47,838 nucleotides of DNA. Origin: Acidobacteriota bacterium (lineage in GTDB: Bacteria; Acidobacteriota; UBA6911; RPQK01; DATIPO01). Below, piece by piece: positions 17,517-25,644 of the stretch. Positions within the stretch are counted from its first letter, which is position 1, and each line of letters opens with the position of its first letter. The translations under genes were made by a program, and so were the position numbers. Where the stretch lies: NCBI GenBank assembly GCA_035471785.1, contig DATIPQ010000093.1:1-47838 (forward strand), in the 5' to 3' direction. A model generated the notes under the pieces. That model had not been told where the DNA came from. It was given only the letters and a program-made list of their open reading frames with translations, and did no database searches.

Positions 17517-17662
17517 ACTTTTCTTAGCTCTCTCCAGCATGGCTTGTCACTTCCCGGCACTCGACAAAGCGTCCCTGGCTCATGGAGGCGGATGCTACCC
17601 CCCTCCACCCATCTCCCCCACATCGCGGAAATGTCCCAAATCCGTCACAATAGGGAGGAGCG

Positions 17663-18598
17663 ATGAAGAAACGGCTTCCCGTCTATATTGTCGTGGCCCT
17701 GGCTCTGCTCATTGCCTTCCTCTACCTGCCGCGAGAGGAGCGCCCGACCGACGGTCCGTCTCAGGAGAGAGCCAACGAGCAGGCGTTGCAGCAGGGAGGA
17801 TCTGCATCGGACGGGAATGCAGCGACAGCCGGCGTCAGGGGGTCGAGGCTAGGGCGAGAAGGGCAAGAGGTAGGAGAGGCAGGCTTCAAGACCGACCGGG
17901 CACGTCTTGGAGAGCCCCGCTACTCCCTCGAGTTCAGCGGTAACGAGGTCTTTTCAGATCGGATTCTGAGGTCGGCTGTCCGGTTGCCGGCGGTGGCCCA
18001 GGACCGGGAAACACTGGGTGCAGTCGTCGAGCGGGACTTGACGGACTTTTATCGCAACCGTGGCTACATGGCGATTGCAATCCGCCGGATTGAGATCTCT
18101 ATGGGCCAGCCCATCGAGATCGTGTGCGAATTGAGCGAGGGGGATCTGTTCACCTACGGCGAGGTCACCGTCCTTTCTCCCGATGCGGAACTGGCCGAGG
18201 CCTTGAAGCGGGCAGCCCCCAAGGGTGCGCCGCTCAACAACCTCGAGTTCAGAGAGTTCGTCAATCAGATCACCCTGCAAAAGCAGAGCGCAGGATACCT
18301 TGACTTCGAGGTGCGCACCCACATCTTCGTCGGCCAATCCCCCACCGTTCCCGACCTCGAGATAGAGGTTATTCCCAGTGAACGCTACACCGTCGGCGAG
18401 ATCACCTACTCCCAAGGGGTGCCTCCCATCGAGGGAATCGAGCAGCTCTCCGGCCTCCCCTACTCGCGGTCCGCTCTGGAACGCTTCCTGCAAAGGGCCG
18501 GTCTCCCCTGGGAAGTGGTTTGGCTGCGCAAGAACCGGTCAACCGCCGTCGTCGACATCCGCATCCGCAAGCTTCTTCCCGGAGAAGGTCAGGAGTGA
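17663..18598 (+). CDS. POTRA-domain protein without a beta-barrel
   Basis: The product has 311 residues, starts at ATG 17663 and has GGGAGGAGC just upstream. One N-terminal membrane helix (LPVYIVVALALLIAFLYL) is followed by a low-complexity linker rich in Gly, Arg and Glu. From about residue 88, POTRA-like modules follow: YSLEFSGNEVFSDRILRSAV, then DLTDFYRNRGYMAIAIRRI and GEVTVLS; a second from FVNQITLQKQSAGYLDFEV to LEIEVIPSERYTVGEIT; and perhaps a third. Such modules occur in BamA/TamA and cell-division proteins and bind other envelope proteins by strand addition. The Omp85 barrel that normally follows is absent, and the protein ends at LLPGEGQE. It probably sits in the inner membrane facing the periplasm. 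Confidence 0.75.
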   Translation: MKKRLPVYIVVALALLIAFLYLPREERPTDGPSQERANEQALQQGGSASDGNAATAGVRGSRLGREGQEVGEAGFKTDRARLGEPRYSLEFSGNEVFSDRILRSAVRLPAVAQDRETLGAVVERDLTDFYRNRGYMAIAIRRIEISMGQPIEIVCELSEGDLFTYGEVTVLSPDAELAEALKRAAPKGAPLNNLEFREFVNQITLQKQSAGYLDFEVRTHIFVGQSPTVPDLEIEVIPSERYTVGEITYSQGVPPIEGIEQLSGLPYSRSALERFLQRAGLPWEVVWLRKNRSTAVVDIRIRKLLPGEGQE

Positions 18599-18866
18599 AA
18601 GCGAGAGCCTGATCCTTTCAGCGTTGAATTGTTTTCTATTCTCGCCGCATTAACATTCAAGATCGACTCGCATATCAAATCTTGTCAGACGTCCAGACAG
18701 TCAAGGTTCTTCGTAGGTGGACTCATTACGAGTGAGGTTAACCGCCTGAGCCGGCTCTGACCGGCACAGGAAATCTGACCCCTCTCGTTCGCTGCTCGCT
18801 TTAATCTTCAAGAGGCTGGTTGGCGGGGACTTAAGTCCACTCGTCCCAATGTCGTCCGGGCCTCGC
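18599..18866. other. Gap between convergent genes
   Basis: No gene is seen in these 268 bp. Small palindromes are present: GCCGG (18750-18754) / CCGGC (18761-18765) and the 12-bp palindrome GGACTTAAGTCC near 18827. Neither has a T-tract. The AT content is slightly higher than in the flanking genes. Confidence 0.4.
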
Positions 18867-21296
18867 TCACTCCTCCCGCAGGCTCGAGATGGGGTCGCGG
18901 CGGAGGAGGCGGAGGGCTGGGATCAGGCTGGCCAGGGCGGCCACCGACAGGAGCAGGGCGGTGACCAGGCCGAAGGTCAGCGGGTCCTGGCTGGTGACGC
19001 CGTAGATCTGTTGCTGCATGAAGCGGGTCAGGACCAGTCCGGCGGCGATTCCTATCACGGCCCCCGCGGCGGCTAAGACCAGTCCTTGTCGGACGATGGA
19101 GCCGAGGACTCGCTGGGAGGTGGCCCCCAGCGCCATACGGATGCCGATTTCGCGCGTCCGCTGGTGGACGGTGTAGGAGATGAGTCCGTAGATGCCCGAG
19201 ATGGCCATGGCCAGGGCGATGGCGGCAAAGGCGGTGAGCAGCAGTCCGCGGTAGCGGGTGTCGCTGAGCGAGCCGGTGATGACTTCCTCCATGGTGAGAA
19301 AGCGCGAGAAAGGCTGCAAAGGGTCGATCTCGCGCACGATCTGCTCCACGCGCTCGGGCGCCACTTGCCCGCTGGCCCGGGTGCGGATGATCCAGTGAGC
19401 GGGAAAGAAGCGGTTGACGATGCTGAAGGTCCCCGCGTCGAGTTGGTCGAAATTGACCAGCATGGTGGGCTGCGAGCCGCTGGTCAGCCCGCGCGTGCGC
19501 ACGTCGCCCACAACCCCCACGATTCGCCAGGGACTGGTATCGATGTCAGGCGTGAAAGGATGGATGAAGACCTGCTGGCCGACCACGCCTCCATTGGGAA
19601 AATAGCGGCGCTGGAAGGATTCGTTGACGAGCGCCGTTCGCGGCGCCCCGGCGCTGTCTTCTTCGCCCAGCGGACGCCCCTCGACCAACGGTATCCGCAG
19701 AGCCTGCAGGTAACCCGGAGTGATGAACCTGAAGTCGGCGCTCTGAGCCTGGTCCTCTTCCAGTTCAGCGCTGCCGGGGATGCGCAGGGGCAGATTGAGT
19801 CCCCGTTCCACCGGAATGTTGTTGGCCACGGCCGCCGCTTCGACCTCGGGCAGGCTGCGGATGCGGTCCAAAGCCCGCTGGAAAAAGGCACTGGTGCGTG
19901 CCGTGTTGGAGTACTGAGAGCCCTTCAGCGACATCTCGGCGGTGAGCACGTTGTCAGGATCGAATCCCAGGTCGACGCCCTTCATGTTGACATAGGTGCG
20001 GATGAGCAATCCCGCTCCAACCAGCAGCACCAGGCAAAGGGCCACTTCAGCCACCACCAGCAGCCGGCGGGGCCACACGCTCTGTCCGCCGCCCGAGCGG
20101 GTGTCGGATTGACGCAAGGCCACCGAGACATCGCTGCGTGAGGCCTGCAGGGCGGGGAGCAATCCGAAGAGCAGCCCGGTGAGCAAGGAGGCGGCGGCCG
20201 TCGCCGCCAGGACGGTGAAGTCGATTTCCACCCGCTCCAGCGTGCGGCCGATGCCCAGCTTGACCAGCAGGTCGGCTCCCCAGCGGGCCAGGCTCAGCCC
20301 CAGCAGTCCCCCGATGAAGGCCAAGATCAAGCTCTCGGTCAGGAGTTGCCGCAAGAGACGGCGGCGCGCCCCGCCCAAGGCGGCTCGGATGGCCAGTTCG
20401 CGCTGGCGCGCCGAGTTGCGCGCCAATTGCAGTCCGGCAGTGTTGGCGCAGGCGATGAGGAGAAGCACCAGCACCGCCCCCTGCAGCATCAGCAGCATGG
20501 GACGCTGGAAGGCGGTGATGTCTCTCTGCAAGCCGACCGCCCCCAGCCTTTGGCGTTCATTCATTCCCGGCACCGGCTCTTCACTGAGACGGTTCAACTC
20601 CTGGTCGGCAGCCTCGATGCTGGTGCCGTCGGCCAGACGGCCCACTACGATGTAATTCTGCCCGCCTCCTTCGGGATCGTCGACCTTGAGCGGCACGAAG
20701 ACCTCGGTCGAGGGAAGGGGGACAAAGCCCTCGGGGGCGATACCCGTTACCGGATAGGCCTCGCCTCCCAGGCGCACGGTCGAACCTACGATCTCATCCC
20801 GGCCCCCCAGCAGCCGTTGCCAGGCCTGGTAGGTCAGGATGACTCCCTTGGGTCCCGCGTAGCTCTCTTCATTAGAGGTGAACTCGCGGCCTCGGATCAA
20901 GGGGACGCCCAGCGTGCTGAAGTAGTCTGAAGTGATCGGCAGCACCTGCACATATTGGGCCCGGTTGCCCAGGGACAGGTTCATGCCCGAGGAACTGCTG
21001 GTGGCGGCGATGCTCTTGAAAGAGCGCGAGTTTCGGCGCACGTAATCGAAGGTCGAAACGTTGTGGTTGGAGACTGCGCCGTAGTCCGGGATGGACCTTT
21101 GAAGACGAACCAGCCGCTCGGGTTCGTGATAGGGCAGCGGACGCAGAAAAACGGCGTTGACGACGCTGAAGATGGCGCTGCTGGCGCCGATTCCAAGCGC
21201 CAACGTCAGCAGAGCTACCAGCGTAAACCCCTTGCGCCGAAGCATGGAGCGGAAGGCGTAGCGGAAATCCTGGATGAACTGGTTGAAGGTCGTCAT
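18867..21296 (-). CDS. Acidobacterial-type orphan ABC permease (MacB/FtsX duplicated)
   Basis: The product has 809 residues with GGGAGA upstream of the ATG. It has the duplicated layout of orphan permeases abundant in Acidobacteriota: an N-terminal DFRYAFRSMLRRKGFTLVAL segment, a MacB-like periplasmic domain (about 50-260), FtsX-type membrane helices (MLLMLQGAVLVLLLIACANT; RELAIRAALGGARRRLLRQL), then a second periplasmic domain (about 445-690) and three C-terminal helices with REIGIRMALGAT. No ATPase gene is adjacent, so its energy source, if any, is encoded elsewhere. The family's substrates are unknown. It stands alone, convergent with the POTRA gene. Confidence 0.93.
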   Translation of the reverse strand: MTTFNQFIQDFRYAFRSMLRRKGFTLVALLTLALGIGASSAIFSVVNAVFLRPLPYHEPERLVRLQRSIPDYGAVSNHNVSTFDYVRRNSRSFKSIAATSSSSGMNLSLGNRAQYVQVLPITSDYFSTLGVPLIRGREFTSNEESYAGPKGVILTYQAWQRLLGGRDEIVGSTVRLGGEAYPVTGIAPEGFVPLPSTEVFVPLKVDDPEGGGQNYIVVGRLADGTSIEAADQELNRLSEEPVPGMNERQRLGAVGLQRDITAFQRPMLLMLQGAVLVLLLIACANTAGLQLARNSARQRELAIRAALGGARRRLLRQLLTESLILAFIGGLLGLSLARWGADLLVKLGIGRTLERVEIDFTVLAATAAASLLTGLLFGLLPALQASRSDVSVALRQSDTRSGGGQSVWPRRLLVVAEVALCLVLLVGAGLLIRTYVNMKGVDLGFDPDNVLTAEMSLKGSQYSNTARTSAFFQRALDRIRSLPEVEAAAVANNIPVERGLNLPLRIPGSAELEEDQAQSADFRFITPGYLQALRIPLVEGRPLGEEDSAGAPRTALVNESFQRRYFPNGGVVGQQVFIHPFTPDIDTSPWRIVGVVGDVRTRGLTSGSQPTMLVNFDQLDAGTFSIVNRFFPAHWIIRTRASGQVAPERVEQIVREIDPLQPFSRFLTMEEVITGSLSDTRYRGLLLTAFAAIALAMAISGIYGLISYTVHQRTREIGIRMALGATSQRVLGSIVRQGLVLAAAGAVIGIAAGLVLTRFMQQQIYGVTSQDPLTFGLVTALLLSVAALASLIPALRLLRRDPISSLREE

Positions 21297-21386
21297 GTTG
21301 TCTCCCGAAATCGAAGAACCCCAACGACCCCCTGGCGATGGCGAAATTTATATCGCAACCGGTTTCCCCTTGTCCAGTAGAGATTG

Positions 21387-23318
21387 TCACTCCTGGCCGT
21401 GAGTCAACCAAAAAACGGCGTAAGGGGGAAGAAAGACATATCCGCTGCGGATGTCGACGGCCTCCAGGGCAATGCGGTCATAGGGGGACTGGATGTCGAA
21501 GTCCCGCGGGACCTCGGCGCGCACGAACTGGTTGTACTCGGTGAAGTTGTAAAGCTGAAGCAAAGGTCCCAGGGGATGGCGGCGCAGGCAGGCGAAAACG
21601 TGGCGGTTGCCGCAGTCGACGGCTTCGGTGGCAATGGCGGCGTGCAGATGAGGCAGGCGTTTGCGGGCCTCGATGAGGCGGCAGGTACCCTGGAAGAGGC
21701 GTCCCTCGATGCTCTCCCCGTCATGGCGACGGCCGGCCTTCTCCCAGTCCATGAAAGGACGGTGCATCCAGCGGTTGTCGTCAGCATGGCCCTTGCGGCG
21801 CCGGTAGTCGTGGTCGTTGAGCAGTCCGATCTCGTCGCCCATGTAGAGCAGGGGAACGCCCGAGTAGCCCAGGATCAAGGCATGTCCCAGCAGAATGCGC
21901 TGGATGGCCTGGCTGGTCAGCGTCTCATCCTTCTCCTCCAGCGCCTGTTCCAGTCCGTTGAGGGAGGCCGTGCTGCCCGAGCTGCGGGCGTCGCCCGTTC
22001 TGGGATTGACTTGAAAGTAGTCTCCCGTGGCGCAGGAAGTGGGAAAGTCTCCGGCATAGTACTCAGCCAGGAACTTGCGGTGGGAGGGCCCGTCCCATCC
22101 GGCCGCCCGAGCGTCGGCGTCGGAGACGGCCCATCCGATGTCGTCGTGGCAGCGGATGTAGGTTCCCCAGGCGGTTGAGGGCGGCTTTTGGGGAAAGCGC
22201 CGCAAGGCCTCGGTCATGACGCGGGTGTCGCGGGCGGCCAGCGACGACCAGTACTGCACCATCAGCGAATTGTGGTAGGCCAGGTCGCTGACCTTGCCGA
22301 AGTGGGCCTTCTTGCCCAGGTACTGGATGAGCAATTCGGGGGCGATGATGGCTTCGGCCTTGAAGACTACCGCCGGTGCTACGATGCGCGCCAGGCTGCG
22401 CAGCGACTGGGTCAGCCAGTGCACCTCGGGCTGATTCTGGCAATCGCTGCCCAGACGCTTCCAGATGAAGGCGATGGCGTCCAGCCGCAGCACCTCCACC
22501 CCTCGGTTGGCCAGCCCCAGCAGCAGGTCGGCGTATGCCAGAAAGACCTCGGGATTGCTCCAGTTGACGTCCCACTGGTAGTCGTTGAAGGTGGTCCAGA
22601 CCCAGCTTTTCAGCTTGGGCTCCCAGGTGAAGTTGCCGGGGGCGAAGTCGGGGAAGACCTCGGGCAGCGAGGCCTCCCAACGTTCCACTTGGCTGCGCCC
22701 CTCCATCAGGTAGAAGAAATCGCGGTACTTTTTGACACCCCGTCGCGCCTTGGCGGCCCACTGGTGCTCGCGGGCCACGTGGTTGAGGACCAGGTCGATG
22801 CACAGACTGATGCCTCTCCGGCGCAACTGGCGAGCCAGGTCTTCGAGATCGTCCATGGTCCCCAGGGAGGGCTTGACCTTGGTGTAGTCCTGCACGGCGT
22901 ATCCGCCGTCGGAGGCCCCGCGGCGAGGCTTGAGCAAAGGCATCAGGTGCAGGTAGGTGACGCCCAACTCCTGCAGGTAGTCGAGATGATGGGGGATCTG
23001 GTCGAGCCGTCCGGCAAAACGGTCCACGTAGCAGACATAGCCGATGGCCTCGGGCTGCTGGAACCAGTCGGGCCGTACCAGGCGTTTCAGGTCGAGCCGC
23101 TTCAAATCAGGAGGCCGCTGCAGGTAGCGCCCGGCCATGGTGGCGATGAGGCGCTTAAGGAAGGACTGGTAACGGGGATGCCGGCCGTAGACTTCCTTCA
23201 GTCCGGCCAGGAAGTCGTCCCGGTAGCGCTCCAGGCGGATCAAAAAAAGGTCCTGGTCGCGCTCGTCCATCTCCTTGAGGTGTTTGCGCGCCTGGCGCAC
23301 GAGAGTGAGGTGGTTCAT
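21387..23318 (-). CDS. GH13 amylosucrase-like glucansucrase
   Basis: The 643-residue length and domain layout match amylosucrases (GH13 subfamily 4), which transfer glucose from sucrose onto glucan chains. There is an N-terminal helical region, then the GH13 barrel: DLVLNHVA near residue 180 (conserved region I), EVLRLDAIAFIWKRLG near 278 (nucleophile Asp), FKAEAIIAP near 325 (acid/base Glu) and IRCHDDIGW near 390 (transition-state Asp and His). GVPLLYMGDEIGLLNDHDY and ADDNRWMHRP resemble amylosucrase loops. There is no signal peptide, so it is cytoplasmic. The subfamily is assigned by eye; sucrose hydrolase or another GH13_4 activity is possible. No sucrose transporter or fructokinase is nearby. 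Confidence 0.85.
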   Translation of the reverse strand: MNHLTLVRQARKHLKEMDERDQDLFLIRLERYRDDFLAGLKEVYGRHPRYQSFLKRLIATMAGRYLQRPPDLKRLDLKRLVRPDWFQQPEAIGYVCYVDRFAGRLDQIPHHLDYLQELGVTYLHLMPLLKPRRGASDGGYAVQDYTKVKPSLGTMDDLEDLARQLRRRGISLCIDLVLNHVAREHQWAAKARRGVKKYRDFFYLMEGRSQVERWEASLPEVFPDFAPGNFTWEPKLKSWVWTTFNDYQWDVNWSNPEVFLAYADLLLGLANRGVEVLRLDAIAFIWKRLGSDCQNQPEVHWLTQSLRSLARIVAPAVVFKAEAIIAPELLIQYLGKKAHFGKVSDLAYHNSLMVQYWSSLAARDTRVMTEALRRFPQKPPSTAWGTYIRCHDDIGWAVSDADARAAGWDGPSHRKFLAEYYAGDFPTSCATGDYFQVNPRTGDARSSGSTASLNGLEQALEEKDETLTSQAIQRILLGHALILGYSGVPLLYMGDEIGLLNDHDYRRRKGHADDNRWMHRPFMDWEKAGRRHDGESIEGRLFQGTCRLIEARKRLPHLHAAIATEAVDCGNRHVFACLRRHPLGPLLQLYNFTEYNQFVRAEVPRDFDIQSPYDRIALEAVDIRSGYVFLPPYAVFWLTHGQE

Positions 23319-23360
23319 CGCGCAAGAGTATAGGAGATGAGCGGGATTTTTGAAGGGCTG

Positions 23361-23385
23361 GTGGCGGCAGCGGCTCCTGCCACAT
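23361..23385 (-). repeat. REP-like palindrome (divergent copy)
   Basis: On the minus strand this reads GTGGCAGGAGCCGCTGCCGC, with a GTGG head and an imperfect stem-loop. It resembles the units at 17,500 and 24,050-24,260 in head and layout but not in its inner stem. It sits between the divergent amylosucrase and DUF1579-like genes. Confidence 0.45.
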
Positions 23386-23461
23386 TGGCTAAGTCTATTT
23401 CTATCAGCGGGTTATATCCTCACCTGCAATTCGCTTGAGAGGTTGGAGAGCAGCCGGTAGC

Positions 23462-23992
23462 ATGATGCTCATGAAGAGTCTACGTGTCTTACGGGTTTTG
23501 ATTTTCACAACGGTGCTGGTGAGTTCGGTGTGGGCGGCTTCGCCTCAGGAGGATGGTAAGTGCTCCGATGCCGAGAAGGCCCATCAGTTCGATTTTTGGA
23601 TCGGTGAATGGGAGGTGACCTCCGGGGGCAAGCTGGCGGGCCACAATTCCATTCAGCCGGTCAACTCCGGGTGCGCCTTGCTGGAGCGCTGGAAAGGAGC
23701 TCGGGGCGGGGAGGGAAGCAGCTTCAATTTCTACAACCCGCGCAAGCAGAAGTGGCAGCAGTTCTGGGTGTGGCAGAACGGGACGACTCTGGAGTTGGAA
23801 GGGGGCTTCGGAGACGGCAAGATGATCCTCAGCGGGACCGGCCGTACGCCTGACGGCAAGACCGTCACCGAGCGCGTGACCTGGCACGATAATGAGGATG
23901 GAAGCGTCCGCCAGCACTGGGAGCGTTCTTCGGATGACGGGGAAACCTGGACCACCGTTTTTGACGGGCTCTACCGCAAGAAGGACAAGTAG
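23462..23992 (+). CDS. Small exported protein, DUF1579-like
   Basis: The product has 176 residues with a signal peptide (LRVLRVLIFTTVLVSSVWA). ATG 23462 is preferred over TTG 23435, which would add a non-signal extension; three in-frame ATGs cluster here, at 23462, 23465 and 23471. The mature part starts with the motif HQFDFWIGEWEVT, followed by GCALLERW, FNFYNPRKQKWQQFWVW and RVTWHDNEDGSVRQHWE. This pattern is common in small beta-barrel-like proteins of unknown function (DUF1579 and relatives). A lipocalin-like binding role is possible but unproven. Confidence 0.78.
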   Translation: MMLMKSLRVLRVLIFTTVLVSSVWAASPQEDGKCSDAEKAHQFDFWIGEWEVTSGGKLAGHNSIQPVNSGCALLERWKGARGGEGSSFNFYNPRKQKWQQFWVWQNGTTLELEGGFGDGKMILSGTGRTPDGKTVTERVTWHDNEDGSVRQHWERSSDDGETWTTVFDGLYRKKDK

Positions 23993-24040
23993 GTAAGCGG
24001 ATAAGCTCGGCTGGGCGCCGGAGGATGCCTGGGGCACTCT

Positions 24041-24129
24041 CAGGATGGCCGCAAGGATGCGCCTCCCACCAGTCCTGGGGCATTAAGCTGAAATCTGGTA
24101 GGAGGCGCAATCCTTGCGGCGATGTCAGG
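24041..24129. repeat. Inverted pair of REP-like units forming a long hairpin
   Basis: Copy A (24041-24071, minus strand) reads TGGTGGGAGGCGCATCC then TTGCGGCCATCCTG. Copy B (24096-24129, plus strand) reads TGGTAGGAGGCGCAATCC then TTGCGGCGATG. The 22-base spacer would be the loop of a stem of about 25 bp. Each unit has a GTGG or GTAG head and an imperfect internal stem (GGCGCA against TTGCGGC), the layout of REP sequences served by RAYT transposases. Confidence 0.75.
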
Positions 24130-24234
24130 AAAATGTTCCAACCAGCGACATCGGGGCCGGCTGGAAATCGCAGATCGTCCCAAAACCGCCCCCCACCAGC
24201 ACAAAGTCGCGGCTTCCCACCATAGCTCCCGGCC

Positions 24235-24265
24235 TGGTGGGAGGCGCATCCTTGCGGCGATCCTG
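24235..24265 (+). repeat. REP-like unit, plus orientation
   Basis: TGGTGGGAGGCGCATCC then TTGCGGCGATCCTG. Apart from one base (CGAT against CCAT) it is identical to the reverse complement of copy A at 24041-24071, so it is a recent or conserved copy. Confidence 0.75.
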
Positions 24266-24333
24266 GAAATGGACCCGTTCACCACCGAGGCTGGAAGCGT
24301 CCACTCACGGTGGGGGGGCGAGCTTAGCTTAGC

Positions 24334-25539
24334 TCAGCCATTGAGCAGGTGGCGCAGGGTGGCTGTGAAGCGGCCGACTTCTTCTCCCGTGTTGTAGTAA
24401 TGGGGGGAGATGCGCAGGGCCCAGTCGGACTCGGCGCGGAATTCGACCCGGGCGTATTCGCGGTAGCTGACGGAAACGTTGATCCCCTCTTGGAAGAGGG
24501 CTTCCTGCAGGGGCTCGGGCCGGGCGGCGGGGATCTCGGCCATCACGGTGGAGGAGAGGCGCGGCGCCTGCATGTCCATGACCCGGACTCCTGCCAGGTG
24601 GGTCAGCTCTTCGCGGAGCAGCTCTGAGAGATGGGCGTTGCGTTGGGCGATGGCCTCGATTCCTACGCGCTGGGCATAGGCTGCGGCTTCCCCGGTGGCC
24701 AGCAGCAGGGCGAAGGCGAATTCCCAGTTCTCGAAGCGCTTGGCGTCGTCGACGGGGCGGTAGACGTTTTCCTCCACCCAACGGCCTCCATGAAGGTCGA
24801 TGAAAAGGGGCTGGTATCCGTCATCCAGCACCTGGTCCGAGGCGTAAAGAAAGCCGACGCCGCGCGGCCCCCGCAGGTACTTGCGCGAGGTGGCGCTGAG
24901 GAAGCCGCAGTGAATGCGCCCGACGTCCAGCGGCAGTTGTCCTACCGATTGACAGGCGTCGAGCAGGAAGAGCACGTCCAGATCGCGGCACAGCCGTCCC
25001 ACCTCTTCGACCGGCTGCACCACGCCCGAGTTGGTGGGGACGTGATGCATGGCCACCAGCCGGGGACGGCGGCGGCGCAGGCGAAGCTCGAAGTCTTCCA
25101 GGTCGAGTCCGCCGCCGGGAAGGGAGCGGGCCCGGTCTACCTCCAAGCCCAGGCGGCGAGCCAGCGAAAGATACTGCATCTGGTTGGAGACGTAGTCGTC
25201 GGCGCTGGTCAGGATCAGGTCTCCGGGATGGAATTCCACGGAGGAGAGGGCCTGGGCGAAGGCCGCCGTGGCGTTCTCGGTAAAGGCGATGTTGCGGGCT
25301 CGGGCTCCTATCAGCGAAGCCACCTGGCTGCGCGCCTCCTCGACCTGTTGCGAGCGCAAGTCGGCGGCCTGGTAGCCGCCGGTCCTGGCCTCCAAGTCGA
25401 TGTGGGCGTGGATGGCTTCGATGACGGGACGCGGCATCAGTGCCGCGCCGGCGTTGTCGAAATGCAGGCGCTGGCGCGTGCCCGGTGTGTCTTCTCGCAG
25501 CCGCTCGACGGCTTCGGCGTCCAACCTCATGCCCTTCAT
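24334..25539 (-). CDS. PLP-dependent class-V aminotransferase / cysteine desulfurase-like enzyme
   Basis: The product has 401 residues from ATG 25539; the open frame extends upstream, but the extra residues lack similarity to the family. It is a fold-type I PLP enzyme: LHFDNAGAALMPRPV near residue 26, the substrate region HHVPTNSGVVQPVEEV, the cofactor Asp in LLDACQSVGQLPLDV, and the Schiff-base Lys in SATSRKYLRGPRGVGFLY near residue 230. Relatives include cysteine desulfurases, isopenicillin-N-epimerase-like and EgtE-like C-S lyases. No Fe-S assembly genes or clear desulfurase Cys loop are seen, so the substrate stays open. It is divergent from aroC across 105 bp. Confidence 0.88.
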   Translation of the reverse strand: MKGMRLDAEAVERLREDTPGTRQRLHFDNAGAALMPRPVIEAIHAHIDLEARTGGYQAADLRSQQVEEARSQVASLIGARARNIAFTENATAAFAQALSSVEFHPGDLILTSADDYVSNQMQYLSLARRLGLEVDRARSLPGGGLDLEDFELRLRRRRPRLVAMHHVPTNSGVVQPVEEVGRLCRDLDVLFLLDACQSVGQLPLDVGRIHCGFLSATSRKYLRGPRGVGFLYASDQVLDDGYQPLFIDLHGGRWVEENVYRPVDDAKRFENWEFAFALLLATGEAAAYAQRVGIEAIAQRNAHLSELLREELTHLAGVRVMDMQAPRLSSTVMAEIPAARPEPLQEALFQEGINVSVSYREYARVEFRAESDWALRISPHYYNTGEEVGRFTATLRHLLNG

Positions 25540-25644
25540 GTTAAGGGCAGTCCGCCTCCGGGAGCAAAGGCTTGTCCAACCAAAAGGGCCCGAGGACGGC
25601 TGCCGGGCGAAGATCAGAGCCTTTCGCGTTACAATTGACGGCCT

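Larger units (their letters stand above)
23993..24333. other. Intergenic region holding a cluster of REP-like palindromes
   Basis: This 341-bp gap between convergent genes contains no gene. It is occupied by at least three REP-like units (two in inverted orientation at 24041-24129 and one at 24235-24265) and a partial inverted arm CCCCACCAG near 24201-24209 that can pair with CTGGTGGG at 24234-24241. Confidence 0.6.

Noticed and set aside
18827-18838. 12-bp palindrome GGACTTAAGTCC as an operator
   Set aside because: It lies between two convergent genes, with no promoter beside it, so an operator role is unlikely.
24631-25638. 335-codon plus-strand frame over the aminotransferase
   Set aside because: Antisense to a PLP enzyme with all motifs present; no ribosome site or domain.
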